A DNA stretch of 6,540 nucleotides from VFMC01 sp037130535 (lineage in GTDB: Bacteria > Actinomycetota > Acidimicrobiia > Acidimicrobiales > Ilumatobacteraceae): positions 1 through 6,540 of the forward strand of contig JBAXSU010000185.1 in NCBI GenBank assembly GCA_037130535.1, given 5' to 3'. The notes beneath the pieces were generated by a model that was not told where the DNA came from, did not search any database, and saw nothing but the letters and a program-made list of their open reading frames with translations. Each line of letters begins with the position of its first letter. Position 1 is the stretch's first letter. Positions 1 to 5,895 of the stretch are shown here, in pieces. A program made the position numbers and the translations under genes.

Positions 1-816
1 CGCTGCCGGTTCGTGCACGCCGACATCTGCGATCAGGATGATGTGATCGAGGCGATGCGGGGGCACGACGCCGTCGTGCACTTCGCCGCCGAGACCCACG
101 TCGACCGGTCGATCAAAGACGGCCACTCGTTCGTGCGCACCAACTGCTTCGGCACCAACGTCCTGTGCGACGTGGCGCGCCAGGTGGAGGTGCAGCGATT
201 CCTCCACATCAGCACCGACGAGGTGTACGGCAGCATCGAGGAAGGCTCGTTCACCGAGACCGATCGCCTCGGGCCGCGCTCGCCATACTCGGCCGCCAAG
301 GCCGGCAGCGACCTCATCGCCCTCAGCTACTTCACCACTCACGGCCTGCCGGTGGTGGTCACCCGCTGCAGCAACAACTATGGGCCCTACCAGTTCCCCG
401 AGAAAGTCATCCCGCTGTTCGTCACCAACCTGCTCGATGGCAAGCAGGTGCCGCTGTACGGCGACGGTGGCAACGTGCGCGACTGGATCCACGTGCACGA
501 CCACAACACCGCCGCCGACCTGGTGCTGCGCGAGGGCGCGCTGGGCGAGATCTACAACATCGGTGCCGGCAACGAGATCACCAACAAAGATCTCACCTAC
601 CGGCTGCTGGCGCTCACCGGGCGCGACGAGAGCTCCATCAAGCCCGTTGCCGACCGGCTGGGCCACGACCGGCGTTACTCGATCACCCACGACAAGGTGA
701 GCGCGCTCGGTTGGCAGACCGAGCACGACCTCGACGAAGGCCTTGCCGCCACGGTCGAGTGGTACCGCGCCAACCGGGCGTGGTGGGAGCCGCTGAAGGC
801 GCGGGCCGCCCTGTGA
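1..816 (+). CDS. rmlB: dTDP-glucose 4,6-dehydratase, 5'-truncated by window edge
   Basis: This enzyme converts dTDP-D-glucose to dTDP-4-keto-6-deoxy-D-glucose with bound NAD+, the second step of dTDP-L-rhamnose synthesis, in the cytoplasm. The reading frame is open from base 1 (R-C-R-F-V-H-A-D-I-C-D), so the gene begins upstream; the GTG at base 13 is internal. The 271 visible residues lack roughly the first 55-60 of a normal 325-360 aa protein, including the Rossmann glycine motif. Numbered from base 1, the fragment shows HFAAETHVDRSI, then STDEVYG with the catalytic T72-D73-E74 triad, then Y96-SAA-K100 of the short-chain dehydrogenase YxxxK motif. After these come CSNNYGPYQFPEKVIP, GDGGNVRDWIHVHDH and GHDRRYSI, which are typical of RmlB substrate-binding regions. 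The frame ends in TGA at 814-816. The next gene, rmlD, starts 10 bp later, which indicates one operon. Closely related NDP-sugar 4,6-dehydratases share many motifs, but the rmlD neighbour supports RmlB. Confidence 0.95.
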   Translation, partial: RCRFVHADICDQDDVIEAMRGHDAVVHFAAETHVDRSIKDGHSFVRTNCFGTNVLCDVARQVEVQRFLHISTDEVYGSIEEGSFTETDRLGPRSPYSAAKAGSDLIALSYFTTHGLPVVVTRCSNNYGPYQFPEKVIPLFVTNLLDGKQVPLYGDGGNVRDWIHVHDHNTAADLVLREGALGEIYNIGAGNEITNKDLTYRLLALTGRDESSIKPVADRLGHDRRYSITHDKVSALGWQTEHDLDEGLAATVEWYRANRAWWEPLKARAAL

Positions 817-826
817 CGGTGACCCT

Positions 827-1678
827 GTGAGAGTGCTCGTCACCGGTGCCGGCGGCCAACTGGGTCACGACACGGTGCTGGCGTGCGCATCGGCGGGCGA
901 CACGGTGCACGCGTTCGATCACTCCACTCTCGACGTGAGCGACCGCGACGCGGTGCTGGGTGCTGTCACCACCTTGCGCCCCGATGCCGTCATCCACTGC
1001 GCGGCGTGGACAGCGGTCGATGCGTGCGAGAGCGACCCGGCGAAGGCGTTCACCGTGAACGCACTCGCGGTGCGCTGGATGGCCGAGGCGTGTCACCGCG
1101 TGGGGGCGCACCTCGTGCACATCAGCACCGACTACGTGTTCGATGGCACGCTGCAGCGGCCGTACCACGAGTGGGACACCCCGAACCCGCAGAGCGTGTA
1201 CGGCCTGTTCAAGCTGGCGGGTGAGCGCGAGGCCCTGGCCCTCGGCCCGTCGGCGGCCGTGGTGCGCACCTCGTGGGTATGCGGCGAACACGGCAACAAC
1301 ATGGTGAAGACGGTGCTGCGCGTCGCTGCCCAGCAGCCGACGCTGTCGTTCGTCACCGACCAGGTGGGGCATCCCACGTTCACCGCCGACCTGGCGCCGA
1401 TGCTGCGCCGGGTGGCGCTCGACCGGCGGAGCGGTGTGCACCACCTCACCAACTCGGGCGCAGTGAGTTGGCACGGGTTCGTGCAGGAGATCGTGCGGCT
1501 GATGGGCAAGGATCCGGCGATGGTGCTGCCCATCGTCACCGCCGATCTCGACCCGCCGCGGCCAGCCCCGCGCCCGGCAAACAGCGTGCTCGACAACGCG
1601 GTCGCCCGCCTCGGTGGCCTGCCCCCGATGCGCGACTTCCGCGACCCGCTCGCCGAGCTCGTCGCCCACCTGCGGTGA
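827..1678 (+). CDS. rmlD: dTDP-4-dehydrorhamnose reductase
   Basis: RmlD reduces dTDP-4-keto-L-rhamnose to dTDP-L-rhamnose with NAD(P)H, the last step of the pathway. The protein has 283 aa, close to the usual 280-300. It opens with MRVLVTGAGGQLG (dinucleotide-binding glycine motif, residues 7-13). It continues with CAAWTAVDACESDP, ISTDYVFDG (T101 is the active-site Thr position) and Y125-GLF-K129 (catalytic YxxxK). Further on are RTSWVCGEHGNN, DQVGHPTFTADLA and RPANSVLDN, all characteristic of the family. The GTG start at 827 gives the canonical N-terminus; GTG at 833 is a possible alternative that would trim two residues. A weak GGTGA (818-822) lies 4 nt before 827. The close spacing to rmlB suggests co-transcription and perhaps translational coupling. 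No rmlA or rmlC is seen between or after them, so those would be upstream of the window or elsewhere. Confidence 0.95.
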   Translation: MRVLVTGAGGQLGHDTVLACASAGDTVHAFDHSTLDVSDRDAVLGAVTTLRPDAVIHCAAWTAVDACESDPAKAFTVNALAVRWMAEACHRVGAHLVHISTDYVFDGTLQRPYHEWDTPNPQSVYGLFKLAGEREALALGPSAAVVRTSWVCGEHGNNMVKTVLRVAAQQPTLSFVTDQVGHPTFTADLAPMLRRVALDRRSGVHHLTNSGAVSWHGFVQEIVRLMGKDPAMVLPIVTADLDPPRPAPRPANSVLDNAVARLGGLPPMRDFRDPLAELVAHLR

Positions 1679-1762
1679 CCTGACCACGCTCCGCGTCGAG
1701 CGAAGGTAAAGAGACACTCAAGTTCTCACACAGCGTCGAATCTCGCCAGCACACTGCCGGGC
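1679..1762 (+). promoter_or_regulatory. Gap between rmlD and DUF1800; possible promoter
   Basis: This 84-bp non-coding gap separates the rhamnose genes from the DUF1800-DUF1501 pair. At 1687-1702 there is a small inverted repeat, CGCTC-(6 nt)-GAGCG, without a following T-run. It is at best a weak end signal for rmlBD. Bases 1703-1730 are A-rich compared with the surrounding coding DNA. TCAAGTTC at 1718-1725 followed by GTCGAAT at 1735-1741 resembles a poor sigma-28-type promoter, but the spacer is short and the -10 deviates. No convincing Shine-Dalgarno sequence precedes the ATG at 1763. Read-through from rmlD cannot be excluded. Confidence 0.25.
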
Positions 1763-3085
1763 ATGGCTGTTTCCGTCGAGGACATCGCCCATCTGCTGCG
1801 TCGAACCACCTACGCGTGCACGACGGCTCAAGCACAGACGGCGCTCGCGGCGCATGAGTCTCACCCTGACGGGCCGCTGGTCGGCATCGTCGACGAATTG
1901 CTCGGACCAGATGCGCCTCCACCGCCGATGAGCGATCCGTCGTGGCTCACGATGGACCTCGGCAATCCCGTCAACGACTCCGCCTGGTTGGCCGCCGGCC
2001 GGAACTGGTGGTTCGACACGATGGCCGATGCCACGGCCCCGCTGCGCGACAAGATGCTGTTCTTCTGGCACGGTCACTTCGCAACCGAGGTGAGTGTGGT
2101 GCCGAACCGCGACTGGCACTGGTCGTTCCTGAAGATCCTGTACCAGTACGCCCTCGGAGACTTCAGGGTGTTGGTGAAGAAGATGTCGGTCGAGCCGCTG
2201 ATGCTGCGATATCTCGACAATTGGCTCAATGTCAAGACCGGCCCCAACGAGAACTTCGGTCGCGAACTGCTCGAGCTCTTCATGCTCGGTGTCGATCGGT
2301 ACACCCAGACCGATGTTGCCGAGGTGTCGCGGGCGTGGACCGGTCACACCATCGTCTCCAACGCCTACACGTTCGTTCCGGCCAAGCACGACACGGGGAT
2401 GAAGACGATCTTCGGGGTGACGAGGAACTTCGACGGCCCCGATGTGATCGACCTGATCTGCGACGACCCCGTCAAGCGTATCGAGATGGGCCAGTTCGTG
2501 GTGGGCAAACTCTGGACCCACTTCGCCACACCGATCATCCCGACCGCCGTGCGCGACTCGCTCGTTGCAGTGTTCCTGCAGCGCCTGAACATCCGCGACC
2601 TACTGCGCGCGATGTTCCTCGACCCAGCGTTCTACTCGCCCGAGGTACGCGCTGGCCTGGTGCGTACGCCCGTCGACTTCGTGGTCGCCGTGATGCGGTT
2701 GAGCAACTGCAACTCGACAGCCGGCATTCAGCCGAATCGGAACACCCCGACCATGGGGCAACAGCTGTTCCAGCCCCCCAATGTGGCCAGCTGGGGATCG
2801 AACACCTACTGGCTCGGCGAGACGATGATGGCCGCTCGTTCGAACTGGTCGGGCTTCGTCACCAACTTCCTCGCCGGGCGGCCGACCCCGTTCATCGATC
2901 CGGCTGCTGTCGCCGACATCAACGCAGCAGCCGCCGGCGTGTTCGCCAAACTCGGCATCCCGAACCCGGCGTCCGCGTCGCTGGCGTCGGTGGTCGATTG
3001 GCTCACCGAGGCCCGGGCGAAGAAATGGAACCAACGCCAGGCGCTGTACCTCGCGCTGATGAGCCCCGAGTTCCAGCTGGCCTGA
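1763..3085 (+). CDS. DUF1800 family protein
   Basis: This is a 440-aa protein of the DUF1800 family (PF08811), whose biochemical role is not established. Family hallmarks appear in order. The N-terminal AHLLRRTTYA (residues 9-18) matches the family's HLLRRAxFG-like opening. It is followed by DKMLFFWHGHFATE (96-109), then TGPNENFGRELLELFMLGV (159-177), SRAWTGH (189-195), VGKLWTHFATP (247-257), RTPVDFVVAVMRL (301-313) and QPPNVASWGSNTYWL (337-351). Length is within the usual 400-600 aa. No signal peptide or membrane segment is visible. ATG 1763 is the first ATG, GTG or TTG after the in-frame stop at 1676-1678 (CTG 1754 is the only other candidate), so a missed N-terminal signal is unlikely. The twin Arg at 13-14 is part of the family motif and has no hydrophobic stretch after it. 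The DUF1501 gene follows after 14 bp, the well-known DUF1800-DUF1501 arrangement, which suggests a joint function and probably a complex (inference). Confidence 0.92.
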   Translation: MAVSVEDIAHLLRRTTYACTTAQAQTALAAHESHPDGPLVGIVDELLGPDAPPPPMSDPSWLTMDLGNPVNDSAWLAAGRNWWFDTMADATAPLRDKMLFFWHGHFATEVSVVPNRDWHWSFLKILYQYALGDFRVLVKKMSVEPLMLRYLDNWLNVKTGPNENFGRELLELFMLGVDRYTQTDVAEVSRAWTGHTIVSNAYTFVPAKHDTGMKTIFGVTRNFDGPDVIDLICDDPVKRIEMGQFVVGKLWTHFATPIIPTAVRDSLVAVFLQRLNIRDLLRAMFLDPAFYSPEVRAGLVRTPVDFVVAVMRLSNCNSTAGIQPNRNTPTMGQQLFQPPNVASWGSNTYWLGETMMAARSNWSGFVTNFLAGRPTPFIDPAAVADINAAAAGVFAKLGIPNPASASLASVVDWLTEARAKKWNQRQALYLALMSPEFQLA

Positions 3086-3088
3086 GGC

Positions 3089-3093
3089 GGGAG
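3089..3093 (+). promoter_or_regulatory. Ribosome binding site fixing the DUF1501 start
   Basis: GGGAG lies 6 nt before the ATG at 3100. The same frame is open far upstream, to at least base 1942, through the DUF1800 gene. This site, together with the Tat signal directly downstream, is what marks 3100 as the true start. Confidence 0.7.
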
Positions 3094-3099
3094 CGAACG

Positions 3100-5877
3100 A
3101 TGACTGCAGACCCTGATTTCTCCGAGATCCTCGCCCGCCTCTCGCGGTCGGAGCCACTCACGTCGGCGACAATCTCGCGCCGGCGGTTCCTGGTCGGCTC
3201 GGCGCTCGCGACCGCCGGTGTCGCCATCACGTCGTCGAACTGGTTCGCCGACGCCGAGCGAACAGCGTGGGCTGCGCCGCCGATCGGCGACAACGACGGT
3301 GTGCTGCTGATGGTGATGCTCGGCGGCGGCAACGACGTACTCAACACGGTGGTGAAGGCGACGCACCCCACCTATCTCGCCAGGCGCCCCACGATCCGAC
3401 TTGCGCCCGAAGCGATTCGGCCCCTCGCCGACGGTATCGGGCTTCATCCGTCGCTTGCGAAGCTGAAGGCACGCTACGACCTCGGGCAGGTAGCGGTCGT
3501 CCCCGACGCGGGGTACCAGCCGCCCAACCTGAGCCACTTCTCGTCGACCAAGTTGTGGTTCACCGCCACCGGGTCGGAGCAGACACGCACCGGCTGGTTG
3601 GGTCGCTGGCTCGATGGGCTGCCAGGTGCCGCCGATGCCTTCCATGCGCTGACGATCAGCGGTTCGGTGCCCCTGTCGATGATCGGTGTGCAGCGTGCCG
3701 CAACGGCCATCGGTCTCTCGGCGTTCGACCTCGGTCTCGGCAAGGGCGATGCCGGCCGTCGGGCCTACCTGGAGGTGCGCGGGCAGAGCGAGGGTCGCAC
3801 CGGTTTGGCGGCATCGGTGGCCGAGGCCAACGGGCGGACGATCGACCTTGCCGACACCACCGAGCCCCTCTACACGCCGACGCTCGCCGGTGCGTCGATC
3901 GTCAGGCAACTCGAACTGTCGGCGCGGCTGATCAACGCCAACCTGGGGGTCCGGGTGCTGAATACCGCCTTCGGGAGTTTCGACACCCACGCCGATCAAC
4001 TCGCCGCACACGCCGCCCGGCTCACCGAACTCGACGACGCGATCGAGCGGTTCTTCAGCGTGCTCGAAGCGAAGTGGGCCGACCGGGTGACCATCGTCGT
4101 GTTCTCCGAGTTCGGCCGAACCATCGGCGAGAACAAGTCGCTCGGTACCGACCACGGGGCAGCGGGCGCGATGTTCGTGATCGGCAAGCGGGTGAAGGGT
4201 GGTATCCACGGGGCGCACCCGCTCGACGGGCCGATCGACTCGAACGGTCGATTGCGGGGTGCCACCGACTTCCGTGGTGTGTACGCCCAGTTGCTCGACC
4301 GCTGGTTGGCGGCCGACTCGACTCAGGTGCTGGGCAAGGCGTATCCCGGGCTCGATCTGTTCAGCGCCACACCCGGCCCGTTGCCGCCGCCACCTACGAC
4401 CACAGCGCCTACGACCACCGTGCCGGTGACGACAGTGCCGGTGACGACAGTGCCGGTGACGACAGTGCCGGTGACGGTGGCGCCGACGACGACAGTGCCG
4501 GTGACGGTGGCGCCGACGACGACAGTGCCGGTCACGACGACGGTGCCGGTCATGACGACGGTGCCGGTGACGGTGGCGCCGACGACGACGGTGCCGGTGA
4601 CGGTGGCGCCGACGACGACGGTGCCGGTCACGACGACGGTGCCGGTCACGACGACTGCTCCGGTCACGACGACGGCGCCGGTTACGACTGCTCCGGTTAC
4701 GACGGCGCCGGCCCCCACCACCACGATCGTCGACTCCGCCGGGCCGGTGCCGATGGGGATCTCGTTCGTGCCGTCGAATCCGACGCGACTGCTCGACACG
4801 CGTGGCAGACAGTCCGAGTTCTCCGTGCAGGGCGTGTCGACGATGAGGATGCAGGTGGCAGGTGTCGCCGGTGTACCGGCCGATGCCTCGGCCGTGTTGT
4901 TGAACGTCACGGTGGTCAGCGCCAGAACCGACGGGTATCTGACGGTGTTCCCCACCGGCCGCGCCATGCCCGCCACCTCGAACCTCAACTTCTCTGCAGG
5001 AGCTGTCGTCCCCAATTCTGTGCTGTGCGACCTCGGTGCGGACGGGGCAATCGAGTTCGCCTCGTCAGCGGGAGCCGTCGATCTCGTCGTCGACATCCAC
5101 GGCTGGTTCGCAGCGACGCCGTCGACGTCTGCAGCGGGCTTCCGTCCGGTCCGACCGCGCCGCATCGCCGACACGCGCGAGGGGATCGTCTTCGCCCGCA
5201 ACGCTGGTCCGGGCGAGGTGGCCGTGCTGCCGGTCGCCGGTGTGGGCGATGTTCCAGCCGACGCCGCCGCAGTGGTGCTGAACGTCACCGTTACCGAACC
5301 GAGCAAGGCGGGGTATCTCACGGTGTGGCCCACCGGTGCCGCCATGCCGCCGACATCGTCGGTGAACTGGAGCCGCGGCGAGACCGTGCCGAACCTGGTG
5401 GTGGCGAGCATCGGCAGCGGTGGCAGCGTGAGCATGTTCAACTCGGCGGGGTCGAGCCATCTCGTGGTCGATGTGTTCGGCTACTTCGTACCTGGCCGTG
5501 GTTCGACGTTCCGGCCGGCCGGCCCGCGGCGCCTGGTCGATTCGCGCATCGGTCTGGGTGGGGTGTCAGGGCCTCTGCCGGCCCGGACGACGTTCGAACT
5601 CCCGGTCGCCGGTCTCGCCGGGATCCCGGCCGGTGGGAATCCCACGTTGGTGCTCAACGTCACGGCAGTCGACACCACCGAAGGTGGATTCCTCACGGTG
5701 TTCCCCTCAGGCTCACAGCGTCCGTGGGTGTCGAGCCTGAACATCACGCCCGACCGCATCGTCAGCAACATGGTGTACACCCAAGTGGGCGCCGATGGCG
5801 GGGTGTCGGTGTACAACCAGGCGGGCGAGACCCACGTGATCGTCGACTTGTTCGGCTGGTTCGACGCCCCCACCTGA
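3100..5877 (+). CDS. Tat-exported DUF1501 protein with Thr/Pro linker and three C-terminal modules
   Basis: This is a 925-aa exported protein in four parts. (a) Residues 1-58 form a twin-arginine signal: S26-R-R-R-F-L-V32, a hydrophobic stretch at 33-46, and a likely cleavage after A56-W-A58. (b) Residues about 63-421 form a DUF1501 domain (PF07394, alkaline-phosphatase-like clan). It shows LGGGNDVLN (74-82), GLHPSL (114-119), SHF (145-147), GSFDTHADQ (292-300), FSEFGRT (335-341) and TDHG (350-353). (c) Residues 433-542 form a linker of only Thr (49 of 110), Pro, Val, Ala and one Met. (d) Three tandem modules lie at about 556-670, 681-796 and 804-921, and the protein ends four residues after the last. 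DUF1501 proteins are usually about 400-480 aa, so this one is roughly doubled. There is no LPXTG motif or C-terminal membrane anchor. The Asp, His and Glu residues listed are candidate metal ligands by analogy; the substrate is unknown. It is probably co-transcribed and partnered with DUF1800 just upstream. Confidence 0.93.
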   Translation: MTADPDFSEILARLSRSEPLTSATISRRRFLVGSALATAGVAITSSNWFADAERTAWAAPPIGDNDGVLLMVMLGGGNDVLNTVVKATHPTYLARRPTIRLAPEAIRPLADGIGLHPSLAKLKARYDLGQVAVVPDAGYQPPNLSHFSSTKLWFTATGSEQTRTGWLGRWLDGLPGAADAFHALTISGSVPLSMIGVQRAATAIGLSAFDLGLGKGDAGRRAYLEVRGQSEGRTGLAASVAEANGRTIDLADTTEPLYTPTLAGASIVRQLELSARLINANLGVRVLNTAFGSFDTHADQLAAHAARLTELDDAIERFFSVLEAKWADRVTIVVFSEFGRTIGENKSLGTDHGAAGAMFVIGKRVKGGIHGAHPLDGPIDSNGRLRGATDFRGVYAQLLDRWLAADSTQVLGKAYPGLDLFSATPGPLPPPPTTTAPTTTVPVTTVPVTTVPVTTVPVTVAPTTTVPVTVAPTTTVPVTTTVPVMTTVPVTVAPTTTVPVTVAPTTTVPVTTTVPVTTTAPVTTTAPVTTAPVTTAPAPTTTIVDSAGPVPMGISFVPSNPTRLLDTRGRQSEFSVQGVSTMRMQVAGVAGVPADASAVLLNVTVVSARTDGYLTVFPTGRAMPATSNLNFSAGAVVPNSVLCDLGADGAIEFASSAGAVDLVVDIHGWFAATPSTSAAGFRPVRPRRIADTREGIVFARNAGPGEVAVLPVAGVGDVPADAAAVVLNVTVTEPSKAGYLTVWPTGAAMPPTSSVNWSRGETVPNLVVASIGSGGSVSMFNSAGSSHLVVDVFGYFVPGRGSTFRPAGPRRLVDSRIGLGGVSGPLPARTTFELPVAGLAGIPAGGNPTLVLNVTAVDTTEGGFLTVFPSGSQRPWVSSLNITPDRIVSNMVYTQVGADGGVSVYNQAGETHVIVDLFGWFDAPT
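3175..3273 (+). other. Twin-arginine signal peptide coding segment
   Basis: Codons 26-58 of the DUF1501 protein encode S-R-R-R-F-L-V, then a moderately hydrophobic Gly/Ala/Val-rich segment, then T-A-W-A before A-P-P. The motif matches the Tat consensus S/T-R-R-x-F-L-K except for Val in the last position. The N-region of 25 residues before it is long, as is common for Tat signals. This implies export of a folded, possibly cofactor-loaded protein. Confidence 0.85.
4384..4725 (+). repeat. Low-complexity tandem repeats encoding the Thr/Pro/Val linker
   Basis: The segment encodes three leading prolines, then 110 residues drawn only from T, P, V, A and one M. Units all have lengths divisible by three. 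Three exact 15-bp copies of gtgccggtgacgaca (VPVTT) run from 4420 to 4464. Then come 30-bp units (VPVTVAPTTT) and 18-bp units (VPVTTT), and finally degenerate APVTT(T) units up to 4725. Linkers of this kind are known between domains of secreted actinobacterial proteins and probably form an extended, flexible spacer. Because every unit is a multiple of three bases, gain or loss of units would change linker length without breaking the frame. Confidence 0.95.
4465..4656 (+). repeat. 96-bp tandem duplication within the linker
   Basis: Bases 4465-4560 and 4561-4656 are two adjacent copies of a higher-order unit built 30+30+18+18 bp. By eye they differ at four positions: A/G at the ends of both 30-bp units, T/C in the codon that gives the single Met of the linker (ATG against ACG), and the final base (G/T). 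Each copy encodes 32 residues. The near identity suggests a recent in-frame duplication by slippage or unequal recombination. Confidence 0.9.
4765..5109 (+). repeat. C-terminal module, copy 1
   Basis: Residues 556-670 start with FVPSNPTRLLDTR and continue through AGVPADASAVLLNVTVV, GYLTVFPTG and SNLNFSAG to VDLVVDIHGWF. This beta-rich pattern is widespread at the C-termini of exported actinobacterial proteins; its function is not known to me. The copy holds the only Cys of the protein (C643), at a position where the other copies have Ala or Thr. Confidence 0.85.
5140..5487 (+). repeat. C-terminal module, copy 2
   Basis: Residues 681-796 run from FRPVRPRRIADTR through VGDVPADAAAVVLNVTV, GYLTVWPTG and SSVNWSRGETVPNLV to SHLVVDVFGYF. 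The landmarks align with those of copies 1 and 3, although the DNA is diverged. This indicates an old duplication or acquisition as a ready-made array, in contrast to the near-identical linker repeats. Confidence 0.85.
5509..5863 (+). repeat. C-terminal module, copy 3
   Basis: Residues 804-921 run from FRPAGPRRLVDSR through AGIPAGGNPTLVLNVTAV, GFLTVFPSG and SSLNITPDRIVSNMV to THVIVDLFGWF. The copy is slightly longer in its first third than copies 1 and 2. The protein stops four residues later (DAPT), so this module is the terminal structural unit and no sorting signal follows it. Confidence 0.85.
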
Positions 5878-5895
5878 CCCGGCGACTCGGTTCAG
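5874..5895. terminator. Small inverted repeat across the convergent stop codons
   Basis: CTGA-C-CCG-(GCGACT)-CGG-T-TCAG can fold into a stem of seven pairs interrupted by one C/T mismatch, with a six-base loop. It contains the TGA stop of the DUF1501 gene (5875-5877) and the TGA stop of the minus-strand acetyltransferase (5892-5894). Its placement would suit a bidirectional terminator, but neither side has a T-run, so an intrinsic terminator is doubtful. Part of the symmetry follows simply from two CTGA gene ends facing each other. Confidence 0.3.

Noticed and set aside
13..15. GTG at base 13 as the start of rmlB
   Set aside because: The frame is open to base 1, and the RFVHADICD context is internal in RmlB. 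Starting here would leave out the NAD-binding glycine motif.
683..1717. A 344-codon minus-strand open frame opposite rmlD
   Set aside because: It is rich in Arg, His and Val without any domain; rmlD on the other strand is unambiguous.
1793..1810. Twin Arg near the DUF1800 N-terminus as a Tat signal
   Set aside because: The HLLRR motif is a family feature, and polar residues rather than a hydrophobic stretch follow it.
1942..3099. An in-frame 386-codon extension upstream of the DUF1501 start
   Set aside because: It overlaps the DUF1800 gene out of frame and is Arg- and His-rich as expected from GC-rich shadow translation. A good ribosome site and a Tat signal place the start at 3100.
2806..4218. 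A 470-codon minus-strand open frame across the DUF1800-DUF1501 junction
   Set aside because: It has shadow-type composition and no known motif, and it lies opposite two clear genes.
4420..4725. Regular repeats that could suggest a CRISPR array or iterons
   Set aside because: There are no unique spacers. The units are 15, 18 and 30 bp in continuous frame and translate into a coherent linker.
4323..5441. A 372-codon minus-strand open frame with Val/Thr/Gly repeats
   Set aside because: It is the antisense image of the linker and modules; its repeats merely mirror the plus-strand VPVTT units and it has no recognisable domain.
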